Shown here in pieces: positions 59,401-64,000 of a DNA stretch of 64,000 bases. The translations under genes and the position numbers were made by a program. The stretch comes from Reticulitermes speratus (Eukaryota; Arthropoda; Insecta; Blattodea; Rhinotermitidae), in NCBI GenBank assembly GCA_021186555.1, contig JAJKFL010000002.1, positions 32,160,089 to 32,224,088 of the forward strand, given 5' to 3'. Below the pieces are notes generated by a model. It did no database searches and was not told the DNA's origin. It saw only the letters and a program-made list of their open reading frames with translations. The stretch's first letter is position 1. Every line of letters begins with the position of its first letter.

Positions 59401-60516
59401 CTTTTGATGTAACCAGTATGTTTGGCATAAACATCACATTTGCCATATGATGTACTCACTAATTCAGAATCACTGCTGAATTTGGATGCTGTCTGCATAA
59501 CCAGAAATTCCACAAATGTTTGGTATGCTATGACATGAAATACTGAGGCTTGTTTCATTATTCATATATGCTGATTATGCCTTGCTGTGGACAAAGTTTT
59601 CTATCCCCTACTAAATGTTACCATAATTTACCTGTGCTTCTGCCTCATACAGACTCTTGCAGCTGAGTCTGTATATGTTGAGTTGTTTTCTTCTGTCATT
59701 GCAGAAGTATTTATAACAGTTTGACAATGGTTTTTACTTACAGACCTGGTCTTATATATCATATTCATTCCAAAAAAGAGTATGTTTAATTATGCATGCT
59801 TGCATTTATATAATGCATGAAAGGCTGTCTGAAAATGCAAACTGGCTGAAGATTTAAATATACATGATTCAGAGCAAAGTTTATTCAGTTCAGACGGTGA
59901 GAGTAGCAGTTCTGTGGATAACAGTGTGCTAGATTTTAAGGGATGGCGAATGGTGTGAGTGATGGGCAATATCAGATTGTAAGAGACAGAGGGAACGTTT
60001 CACTGGTGGATGTGGGGAGCAGTCTACTGCAAACAAAATGTACATTTCTTAACAAGTTTTTAATTTGATTTCACTTTTCATAAATCAGCAACACCAACGA
60101 TACTGCATAGGTCAAATATTAATCATAACTATGACAGATTTTTTTACTGTCACATGAATAAGGGAGAAAGTGTGCCTTATATTTTTTGTAGGGTTCCTGG
60201 GATTTTTCATAACTATTTCAGTAACAATTCTAGTAGTGATATTAGGAACATGTTTGTTTGCTTGCCACGTGAATATTGCTTAAACTTTTGAAATTTATCA
60301 AATTTTCAGACACCTGAGGACCCAAACAGCATTTGCATCTCACAACGCAACTTTGCCATTGGTATTGCAATTGCTGGCCTGGTTCTAATGTTGGCTGTAA
60401 TTGCCGCAATCTTGATACTCCTGGCACGCCGCCGACGCAGGAAAGATGCATCCACCACTGGTAGCTCAATCTACAGTGGTCCCTACACCAACACTGCATA
60501 CAGCCACAGCAGCTAA
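18552..60516 (+). CDS. Zona pellucida (ZP) domain cuticlin-like transmembrane protein, 8 coding exons, 401 aa
   Basis: Joining 18552-18584, 30699-30756, 43500-43711, 55557-55696, 56697-56927, 57778-57940, 58606-58767 and 60310-60516 gives 1206 nt, an open frame of 401 codons plus TAA, with GT-AG at every intron. Residues 1-24 form a signal peptide. The ZP-N half carries four cysteines (C43, C74, C94, C132), the usual C1-C4 set. The ZP-C half carries C164, C207, C226, C264, C269, C276 and C283. RRRR at 290-293 followed by D is a furin-type cleavage site. Residues 348-371 form a transmembrane helix, followed by RRRRRK and a short Ser/Tyr-rich tail. There is one N-glycosylation sequon at N71. 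In insects such proteins build the apical extracellular matrix and attach epidermis to cuticle; after furin cleavage the ectodomain can polymerise. The exact orthologue was not assigned. The splice model is inferred from signals and phase; the family call is strong. Confidence 0.93.
18585..22027 (+). other. ZP gene intron 1, first part, nothing recognised
   Basis: Intron sequence with short open frames only. Confidence 0.5.
22028..22510 (-). pseudogene. LINE 3' end remnant with (TAA)n tail
   Basis: On the minus strand it reads FGPKREKVIRGWRKLHNEEL, the C-terminal region of a widespread insect LINE, then a decayed remainder ending in an ATA/TAA microsatellite at 22036-22057. Stops and shifts show it is dead. 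Confidence 0.85.
22511..24249 (+). other. ZP gene intron 1, no feature recognised
   Basis: 23434-23730 is open on the minus strand for 98 codons and looks like a repeat-derived frame, but its family was not recognised. Confidence 0.4.
24250..24890 (+). pseudogene. DDE transposase remnant (Tc1/mariner-like)
   Basis: Several frames combine into one decayed transposase. An N-terminal helix-turn-helix-like segment (ELSIPQSTVHKVLRTRL) is read around 24460-24520. The catalytic-core segment RIIFSDEAAFQLSGYINQHN (24634-24693) holds the central aspartate of the DDE triad. A trailing ERTVNGVVYGDMLEE lies near 24820-24860. Frameshifts and stops break it at several points. Family assignment beyond the DDE superfamily is tentative. 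Confidence 0.75.
24891..27970 (+). other. ZP gene intron 1, nothing recognised
   Basis: No domain-bearing open frames and no clear repeat ends. Confidence 0.45.
27971..28526 (-). mobile_element. Composite SINE (family A head, two B bodies, family A body)
   Basis: On the minus strand the order is: tRNA-like head (28526 to 28457), body B ending in 17 A, then B-box tail plus body B ending in 11 A, then B-box tail plus the family A body ending in a final poly(A) at 27971-27980. Both internal joints connect a poly(A) tract to the same point, the AATCCCACCGG of the B box. Confidence 0.85.
28168..28456. repeat. Tandem duplication of SINE body B (about 140 and 149 bp)
   Basis: 28168-28307 and 28308-28456 are very similar. 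Each starts with a T run, then CCTGTCCGG, and ends with CATGCCCCCGGTGGGATT. Confidence 0.9.
28414..28899 (-). other. 161-codon open frame ending inside the SINE
   Basis: The first 125 residues are of unknown origin. The C-terminus (SQWPCGLRRRSLAARLLGSW) is a translation of the tRNA-derived SINE head, a phrase also found in the copy at 39788-40075. There is no splice or start evidence, and it lies antisense in intron 1 of the ZP gene. Probably not a gene. Confidence 0.25.
29735..30040 (+). mobile_element. MITE, TTAGGCGC family, 3'-truncated copy
   Basis: It shares GTAACCATTGTTG, TCTATAACCTTAG, the CTGTGGCCTGTGGCTCTA segment and TTTTGATTTTCTCTACAAC with the copy at 38551-39429. It preserves the empty-site sequence that is interrupted there. 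Confidence 0.7.
30252..30273. repeat. (GAT)n microsatellite
   Basis: Seven trinucleotide units followed by an A/T-rich run. Confidence 0.9.
30699..30756 (+). CDS. ZP gene coding exon 2 (58 nt, completes signal peptide)
   Basis: The exon is bounded by TTCTTCTGTTACAG and GTAAGT. It encodes AATLLPVLVRTAQIPEFTT plus the first base of a serine codon. Its 58 nt (phase 0 in, phase 1 out) are what is needed to connect exon 1 (phase 0 out) to exon 3, which needs one incoming base. The hydrophobic residues extend the half signal peptide of exon 1, with likely cleavage near residues 24-25. It is isolated by introns of 12.1 and 12.7 kb. Confidence 0.82.
30757..31838 (+). other. ZP gene intron 2, nothing recognised
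   Basis: Short open frames only. Confidence 0.5.
31839..32324 (-). mobile_element. MITE, TTAGGCGC family, near-full copy
   Basis: The left end TTTTTAGGCGCATTTAC and the right end GTTACACGAACGCCTC are imperfect inverted repeats. The interior matches the 38551 copy in reverse, including the uninterrupted GATAACTAAGGC site. No open frame has transposase features. Confidence 0.75.
32325..34139 (+). other. ZP gene intron 2, no gene recognised
   Basis: A GC-richer stretch at 32880-33180 has open frames on both strands without recognised domains. Confidence 0.4.
34140..34301 (+). mobile_element. MITE, TTAGGCGC family, 3' end only
   Basis: It contains CTCGACAGATTTTC, GGACATGACGAAGC and the terminal GTGAACGCGCCTAAAAA, matching 39270-39429. 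Confidence 0.7.
34302..36352 (+). other. ZP gene intron 2, nothing recognised
   Basis: Open frames at 35828-36125 on both strands have no recognised family. Confidence 0.45.
36361..36410. mobile_element. 50-bp hAT-like mini-MITE
   Basis: It begins CAGTGGTATTCAACCT and ends with its reverse complement AGGTTGAATACCACTG. It is flanked by a perfect 8-bp duplication ATCTAGAA (36353-36360 and 36411-36418), the size made by hAT transposases. Confidence 0.92.
36713..37157. mobile_element. 445-bp hAT-like MITE, longer relative of the 50-bp element
   Basis: The same 16-bp terminal inverted repeats (one mismatch on the right). Its ends carry the direct repeat GGGGTACGCGAA (36729-36740 and 37124-37135). 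The flanking 8-mers match at only five positions. Confidence 0.85.
37158..38428 (+). other. ZP gene intron 2, nothing recognised
   Basis: No domains or repeat ends seen. Confidence 0.45.
38429..38466. repeat. (TA)n microsatellite with short (TG)n
   Basis: A run of about 18 TA units, then TGTGTGTG. Confidence 0.95.
38639..39011. mobile_element. Retroposon-like insertion with (CTACT)n tail
   Basis: It is bounded by a perfect 12-bp duplication TAGTTATCCAGC (38627-38638 and 39012-39023). It ends in a pentanucleotide repeat at about 38988-39011. Its 5' part on the minus strand shows a B-box-like GGGTTCAAC, suggesting a SINE. Confidence 0.75.
38719..38919. mobile_element. 201-bp hAT-like MITE nested in the retroposon
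   Basis: The ends CACGGGTCTCCAACC and GATTGGAGACCCATG are inverted repeats. A perfect 8-bp duplication GCTTAAGC flanks it (38711-38718 and 38920-38927). The interior is rich in CGGCCCG near the left end. Confidence 0.9.
39742..40670 (+). pseudogene. LINE reverse transcriptase C-terminal remnant, split by a SINE
   Basis: Before the SINE it reads LVRPKLEYASVVWNSITS; after it, IDAKKLERIQRKF then a stop. A later frame gives DIIGLRVPTRNLRDFSLFHV and SSRCVTAANSICNQLDVFRR. This is the thumb and C-terminal region of a non-LTR reverse transcriptase. An AT-rich tail ends near 40670. Confidence 0.85.
39800..40071 (-). mobile_element. tRNA-derived SINE, family A, inserted in a LINE
   Basis: The head (GCCGATCCCAGTGGCC, B box GGTTCGAATCCC) lies at the right and poly(T) at the left. 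A perfect 12-bp duplication TCAATTACTTCT flanks it (39788-39799 and 40072-40083). Removing it restores the LINE reading frame. Confidence 0.93.
40671..43499 (+). other. ZP gene intron 2, last part, no gene recognised
   Basis: One minus-strand repeat motif at 43041-43078 is described in the findings. Confidence 0.45.
43500..43711 (+). CDS. ZP gene coding exon 3 (ZP-N, first three cysteines)
   Basis: The acceptor is TTTCCGCTGTTGCAG and the donor GTAAGT. It encodes residues 31-101, including the start of ZP-N with C43, C74 and C94 and the sequon NSS at 71-73. The reading frame continues a little past the donor only by chance. Unlike the downstream exons it is rich in CpG. Confidence 0.92.
43712..44405 (+). 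other. ZP gene intron 3, first part, nothing recognised
   Basis: No domains or repeat ends. Confidence 0.5.
44406..44661 (+). mobile_element. tRNA-derived SINE, family A
   Basis: The head is GCCGATCCCGGTTGCCGAGC with the family A body. It is flanked by ACTTGGATGGTTG and ACTTGGATTGTTG (12 of 13). The tail is G-rich rather than poly(A). Confidence 0.88.
44662..46494 (+). other. ZP gene intron 3, nothing recognised
   Basis: It includes a C homopolymer near 45262-45277. No genes. Confidence 0.5.
46497..46574. mobile_element. 78-bp near-perfect palindromic MITE
   Basis: Two 38-bp arms match at 37 positions around a 2-bp centre. The ends are CAGGGCATACACAAA and its complement, and TA flanks both sides, as in Tc1/mariner target sites. 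Confidence 0.88.
46628..46915 (+). mobile_element. tRNA-derived SINE, family C, CpG-rich copy
   Basis: The head GGGCCGGGATAGCGTAGTCG is followed by a B box (GGATCGAATCC) and the body ending TTTACGTTTACC. The flanks TTTGAAAATATTTG and TTTGAAAACTATTTG form a target duplication with one indel. There is no poly(A); the 3' end is TTTACCTTT. Confidence 0.88.
46931..47924 (+). other. ZP gene intron 3, nothing recognised
   Basis: A C-rich run at 47846-47866. No genes. Confidence 0.5.
47925..48977 (+). CDS. Non-LTR retrotransposon reverse transcriptase, 5'-truncated, intact frame
   Basis: The frame is open from 47925 (after a TGA) to TGA at 48975-48977. Counting from the internal GTG at 47994, GVPQGS lies at residues 35-40 and FADD at 65-68, with KYLGIILRSDLSWADQV and RPILEYGAACWDPY following. 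These are palm and thumb motifs of LINE reverse transcriptases. The endonuclease and the first half of the palm are missing, so the copy is inactive, but it has no stop or frameshift over about 1 kb and is therefore the youngest LINE here. It is sense-oriented within intron 3. Confidence 0.92.
   Translation, partial: KWAFHFEIAGGEESKLVHEAKFGVDSRVVVWVREFLLSRTQRVRVGGQLSEEVRVTSGVPQGSVLGPLLFLAYVNDIWRNIESTIRLFADDCVIYRKIVNKNDKKILQIDLDRLGEWAVENEMKINPGKSKAVSFTRARVKDQLSYSLRDELIPEVSSCKYLGIILRSDLSWADQVNYTVRKAWKALHFIMRILKKGNSNTKSLAYTSLVRPILEYGAACWDPYREGQINALDRVQQKAAKFANYTTDSNWETLAQRRKTARLCALFKAYTGERAWKAIGDRLQRPHYLSRVDHNRKIRNRKQRTDIGKFSFVNRTIQLWNKLPADALGTFPCKPSIFRKRVRKVISEVK
48978..49600 (+). mobile_element. 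LINE 3' UTR with minisatellite and (AAT)n tail
   Basis: It carries GTGAAGTGAA repeats at 48964-49045, a run of about 20-bp units like GTTTTTGTTAAGGTGTGGAT at 49284-49420, and ends GGTGAAAACCCAATTGCAGT followed by (AAT)n at about 49574-49600. Confidence 0.8.
50011..50290 (+). mobile_element. Diverged SINE, family C
   Basis: A degraded head is followed by the body landmarks CGTCCAGACCGGCTCTG and CCGGGGGTAAAGCGGCC. Confidence 0.65.
50360..50575 (+). mobile_element. SINE family C, body-only fragment
   Basis: It starts within the body (GGATTTTTCGCACCCGTCCA) and runs to the 3' end AACTTTACCTTTA. The head is missing. Confidence 0.75.
50576..52247 (+). other. ZP gene intron 3, no gene recognised
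   Basis: A CpG-dense patch at about 52010-52090 includes the palindrome GCCGCGCGGC. Confidence 0.45.
52249..52471 (+). pseudogene. Possible transposon-type basic-region fragment
   Basis: The frame starts MSKKLQRKYEQKC, has one stop at 52300-52302, and continues KPKLTNAERCRLYRQRKKAE before a stop at 52469-52471. The basic NAER...RQRKKAE motif resembles N-terminal segments of some transposon proteins. Function is not established. Confidence 0.35.
52472..55556 (+). other. ZP gene intron 3, last part, no gene recognised
   Basis: CpG density falls sharply at about 54 kb. 54460-54760 is a CpG-richer patch that may be a repeat insertion. The 128-codon open frame at 54003-54389 has no recognised family. 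Confidence 0.5.
55557..55696 (+). CDS. ZP gene coding exon 4 (end of ZP-N)
   Basis: The acceptor is TTTTGATGTTACAG and the donor GTGAGC. It encodes residues 102-147 plus two bases of S148, including EYFNTIVVQPH and the fourth ZP-N cysteine (C132). Entry is phase 0 and exit phase 2, matching both neighbours. Confidence 0.93.
56350..56610 (+). mobile_element. SINE family C inside intron 4, CpG-decayed
   Basis: It aligns end to end with 46628-46915 (ATAGCATAGTTGGTATAGCA against ATAGCGTAGTCGGTATAGCG). Nearly every CpG in the head has become TpG or CpA. The 3' end is again GACGTTTACCTTTA. Confidence 0.88.
56697..56927 (+). CDS. ZP gene coding exon 5 (linker and ZP-C start)
   Basis: The acceptor ends in TAG and the donor is GTGAGT. 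It encodes residues 148-224 plus two bases of G225, with C164 and C207. The stretch GDPLTLVISIDQQDVYGLRI is typical of ZP-C beta-strands. Confidence 0.93.
57778..57940 (+). CDS. ZP gene coding exon 6 (ZP-C cysteine cluster)
   Basis: The acceptor is CCTTTTCCCAG and the donor GTGAGA. It encodes residues 225-279 with C226, C264, C269 and C276. The Y-Y-Q-C-N-V-R-L-C spacing is characteristic of the ZP-C half. It exits in phase 0. Confidence 0.93.
58606..58767 (+). CDS. ZP gene coding exon 7 (furin site and stalk)
   Basis: It encodes residues 280-333: C283, then GRRRRD (290-293 are the four arginines), then an acidic stalk. A tetrabasic site just after the ZP domain is the usual consensus furin cleavage site of ZP proteins. 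The donor is the weak GTGATT; reading through it would stop after eight more codons (TGA at 58789) and give a form without a membrane anchor. Confidence 0.92.
59238..59366 (+). other. Possible alternative exon of the ZP gene (intron 7)
   Basis: A good acceptor (CTTGTTTATCAG) is followed in phase 0 by an acidic frame starting DASFGDGFDFNQDNNYDS, which runs to TAA at 59364-59366. Candidate donors after 59319 and 59326 give lengths (82 and 89 nt) that shift the frame in exon 8, so any inclusion would yield a protein without the membrane helix. It may be non-functional. Confidence 0.3.
60310..60516 (+). CDS. ZP gene coding exon 8 (transmembrane helix, tail, stop)
   Basis: The acceptor is AAATTTTCAG. 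It encodes residues 334-401: a short juxtamembrane segment with C342, a hydrophobic helix at about 348-371, an RRRRRK stop-transfer signal and a 29-residue tail ending in AYSHSS before TAA at 60514-60516. Confidence 0.93.
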   Translation, partial: TPEDPNSICISQRNFAIGIAIAGLVLMLAVIAAILILLARRRRRKDASTTGSSIYSGPYTNTAYSHSS

Positions 60517-61338
60517 GTAAGCTGCTGGTTGGTATGCTGTGCCAGAGAGAATGGATACAACAAAATGTGTTGCACAGGCATTTGAAAGTCAAACTCACTT
60601 TCACATTCCTGCTTGCAACTCAGCCCTTGCACACTTCTCCTTGCAATGGAGAGTAGTAGCAATGGCTTTCTATGACTGATCATCTCATGTTACAGCTGCA
60701 CCACTGCTGTGGCGGTATGTCTTTCAGTACTGAATCTTGCCTACAACAAATGTGACACTCACAAAACTGTGGGTGCTTGTAACTTTTCAGTTCTTCTTCC
60801 AGTCATTTATGACAGACATTGTCAATGTTAGAATTGTGCACATTATTTGAATAGCTTGGCAGACTGCCCAAGCATGAAAAAAGAATTGTGCCATACTCAT
60901 GAGGTGTCATCTTGTAGTCTTCCTCTATCATTGTTACATGTTGCTAACATATTTAAAACATGTTTATTTTTATATGCTTAATTTAATCATTAACTGATGA
61001 CATTTGACAACACATCTGTTGACAACTGTTATCAAGGGACTGGCAAATGTTCACACACCCAGTGAGTTTCTTCCTGTTTTAAAATGAACAAGAGATACTG
61101 AAGTTGGACATGATGTCAGTCCCTGAAAAATCAGATTAAGTGTTTTGATACACATAGATTTGCCCCACCACACAGCTATTTAAGCATTATCTTCAAACTG
61201 AGTCAGAAAAATTTGCAATGCATGCACTGTCAAAACTGGGTGTTTGGATTAATTAACTTACACGTATTATCTGACAAATTAAAAGTGTAACGTCATACAT
61301 CATGAAGACAGACAAAATTTTACTCTATTTTATTAATC

Positions 61339-61344
61339 AATAAA
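61339..61344 (+). promoter_or_regulatory. Candidate proximal poly(A) signal AATAAA
   Basis: A canonical hexamer lies about 820 bases after the stop codon and is followed within 60 bases by a GT-rich stretch suitable as a downstream element. Confidence 0.5.
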
Positions 61345-63468
61345 TATTTGATAGGATGAAGATATTGAGTGTCATGGTTATTTTTGGAAGGTGTGTAAGC
61401 AAGAAGATACTAGTGTACTCCACAATGGATTGTCAAGATTCACCTCATACAAGAAATAATTAGAATCTTCCACTTGCTAAGCCTACCATTCACTTATTCA
61501 GTGACAAGATGTCAGTACCCAAGTAGTTCAGTGGTATGTTTTGTCTCAATTGCTGCTGTGTGGGAAAGGGAGCAAGTTAACTTAACATGGGTTTGGTGGT
61601 GGGTATGTAACACTGCAGCCGCTTCTGTGCTGTTCATGGAGAGAACAAGGTATGCAAGCAGAGTGCTTGTTTCAAACAGAATTTTGTGTTTGCAGTAGGT
61701 TTCAGAACTCATTGGCAAAATCAGACTGTATTTTTCAGACACTCCTTCTTATTAAAGATTTAAGTCTTCTGGGATGTTGTGCTGTGCCAACTGGTAAATA
61801 GTTAGCGACAGTTTAAAGAATCCCAACACCTCCAAAATGTAGGTGACTATTTAACAACTGATATGGCATGACAGCCCAGAAGACTTTAATCTGAAGCACC
61901 AGTGCTCTGAGAACCTGAAATTTTGCAGTCATTTTTGTTACAGCAAGAATTCTTCTTAGCCAAGGAGGATGTTTCTAGTTTCAAAAATATGTTTTTATGC
62001 TGAATTAAGCACCATGCCATGAAGATGTGTGGGAGAACAGAGATATAATTCCATGCATTTTCAACAACAGCACTAGAGGAGAAGTGAGCAGTCAGCTTCA
62101 CACTTAAATCACTTCATCCTTGGGGAAAGAGTTCCTGGTATCCAGTAGGTAAAGAGGCAGGACAATCCCAGAGCTGGTCTGGATGTGGTACATGAGAGAA
62201 ATTTACTGCTTTTGCTGGGAAATGTCTGTTCATGTACTAGAATAATTTTAATTTTAAAGACAGCATAGTCAGGCTACTCAGCATGTCCTGTATCTGTTTA
62301 GCACTACTATGTATTCTGCACCAATTTCTCCATTTGAGTGGCAGTTTACTTTAAAGTAATACATACTTCAAGCAAATTATATGAGTTATGGTAACAAGAG
62401 TTGGTGTTACAATAGCAGCTTTCAGAGTGAGGTGTTACCCTCCCAACACCAAGAGGAAACCAACCATAGTAACTGACATTTAAAGAGGTTAGGTCCCTGT
62501 ACATATTGATGTCATGTCACAAGCCTGAAGTTACAGTGGGACAAATATGTTGAACTGTGACTGGGAGAAGGTGTTTGCTGTGATGCAGGAACAGGCTATT
62601 CACTATAGTGTAGTTTGAATATAGGCATTAGTTCAGACTAGTCTTTTACCTCCCCTGAGGAGCTCAAACCATTGAATCAGTAATTAGCAGTATCATTTAA
62701 ACTTTCTACGTCATATACAGGAACATCACCAGGCCTTACACTTGCTAACACATCACCATTTACTATATTAACTGGTGCTTGTTGAATTAAGGATTTGTGA
62801 TTAGGTACTCATTTCTGAAATAAACTTTCATCATTTTTCCTGAGTGACAATGTTAAAGTTGCAAGTAATGCGGTAGTAGAAAATGTGCTCATGGGTGACA
62901 TAAATTGTAGAAAACTTTGTATTTGAACTTTTAAGTGTTACAAATATGATTACATCTGAAGTGATACCTATACCATCAGATGCAGTCCACATTTGAGCAT
63001 TAATCTGTTTTTCAGATTATTTTAGTTCAAAGCCTCAACTCAGCTTGAAGAAGACCAACAGAAAATTCAAATCCAAATTAAATTCTCCAGCAAGGCACCA
63101 CATTTTTGTGCTGCATCGGGGTACACTTACGCACTGGGTTTTGATTTCATGCGCTTACACTTTCTCCACTCCTTGCTCCTCCATGCTGACTGCTTGCTTG
63201 TGGTGGAGGTGTTGCTACAACACACAGCATGCCTCTGGTTCACAGTCCCATTGAACTTTTGATGCCTGAGAATGCTTTGTTATGACAAAGCAAAAGTGTG
63301 TTTTAATGGGGCTCTGGATCTTTGCCATGACAAAAATATATTGTACATAGTTTTTATTGTAGTATCTAGTGTAATCTCGTGTAATGCAGACGGTGAACAG
63401 CTGCTGGAGGAAGAATTTTCCAATATGTCCTGCAACTTACTATTAACTGTTTGAATAGTCACGTTTTC

Positions 63469-63474
63469 AATAAA
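63469..63474 (+). promoter_or_regulatory. Candidate distal poly(A) signal AATAAA
   Basis: A canonical hexamer with a GT-rich region 50-80 bases downstream. Further hexamers are at 63724-63729 and 63970-63975. Confidence 0.4.
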
Positions 63475-63490
63475 CGAATAACAAACAATG

Positions 63491-64000
63491 CAGTTTATGT
63501 ATCAGCAGTGCAATTGAAATGCTTGATGTGATGAGAAGTGTTTGTAGTTCAAGGTTGCTGCCAAGTGGTCAGTAAAACGGCCATAACCCTACGTCAAACT
63601 GAAGTACATGTGTGTGGCCATTAAGAAGGTTCCTTGGAATTCTCAAGCAACTAAATGTAGATGCTTCCTGAGAAGTTAGTACTGAAAGGGATTTGTAGTG
63701 ACAAATGTTGACTAATTCAAAATAATAAACTGGTGCTTAAATATATGTTTTGTTTCATTTCCTTGTAGACCCTTGTCCTAGCCCCACCATTACTGTTTCT
63801 TTATCTCTGCGTTATTACAAATTCTTGTTCCAATTGCTGGGGCTACTGTAACAGCAATTTTTATTATAGTATCTAAAGGGTGATAGACAATACCAAACAT
63901 GCACAACCTGCTAACAATGTGAATTATGTAGTCCTGTTTTCTTGTGTTTGCTATGTGGCCATTACTTGAAATAAAAGTTATTCATGTGTGGCATAGTCAC
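63491..64000 (+). other. Downstream flank of the ZP gene, nothing further recognised
   Basis: It includes extra AATAAA hexamers at 63724 and 63970. No new exon or gene was seen. Confidence 0.5.

Larger units (their letters stand above)
60517..63490 (+). other. 3' UTR and downstream transcribed region of the ZP gene (extent uncertain)
   Basis: No further coding exon was recognised. Poly(A) signals occur at 61339-61344 and 63469-63474, and the CpG depletion of the gene body continues through this stretch, which fits a long 3' UTR with alternative ends. Confidence 0.45.

Overview
The window looks like a stretch of a large, repeat-rich insect genome. It is AT-rich and dense in decayed non-LTR retrotransposons, tRNA-derived SINEs and short inverted-repeat elements. 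It carries one clear host gene with introns of about 12 kb. The repeat style and the CpG-depleted gene body suggest a hemimetabolous insect, possibly a cockroach or termite relative; that placement is inference. No prokaryotic features, CRISPR arrays, rRNA or convincing free-standing tRNA genes were seen.

The one host gene is on the + strand and fills the second two thirds of the window. Eight coding exons (18552-18584, 30699-30756, 43500-43711, 55557-55696, 56697-56927, 57778-57940, 58606-58767, 60310-60516) join in frame, all with GT-AG borders, to encode a 401-residue protein. It has a signal peptide, a zona pellucida (ZP) domain with ZP-N and ZP-C halves, a tetrabasic furin-type site, a transmembrane helix and a 29-residue cytoplasmic tail. 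This is the plan of insect cuticlin-like apical extracellular matrix proteins. The 58-nt second exon completes the signal peptide and was found because it alone repairs the phase between exons 1 and 3.

Layout: 1-18.2 kb is intergenic, with a 4-unit tandem repeat near 1.0 kb, SINEs, LINE remnants and foldback elements. 18.2-18.6 kb holds a probable 5' UTR exon and the first coding exon. 18.6-55.5 kb is three giant introns packed with LINE, SINE, MITE and transposase debris, including several readable nested insertions. 55.5-60.5 kb holds the last five coding exons with short introns. 60.5-64 kb is a long 3' UTR and downstream flank with several poly(A) signals. From about 54 kb to near the right end CpG is strongly depleted compared with the rest, as expected for a germline-methylated gene body; a SINE inside intron 4 has lost nearly all the CpGs that its relative at 46.6 kb keeps.

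The most unusual mobile DNA is a set of composite SINEs whose poly(A) tails are joined to the B-box region of another SINE, one bounded by a perfect 13-bp target duplication; a 50-bp hAT-like element with a perfect 8-bp duplication lying near its 445-bp relative; a three-level nested insertion at 38.55-39.43 kb; and a dispersed motif resembling a hammerhead ribozyme core.
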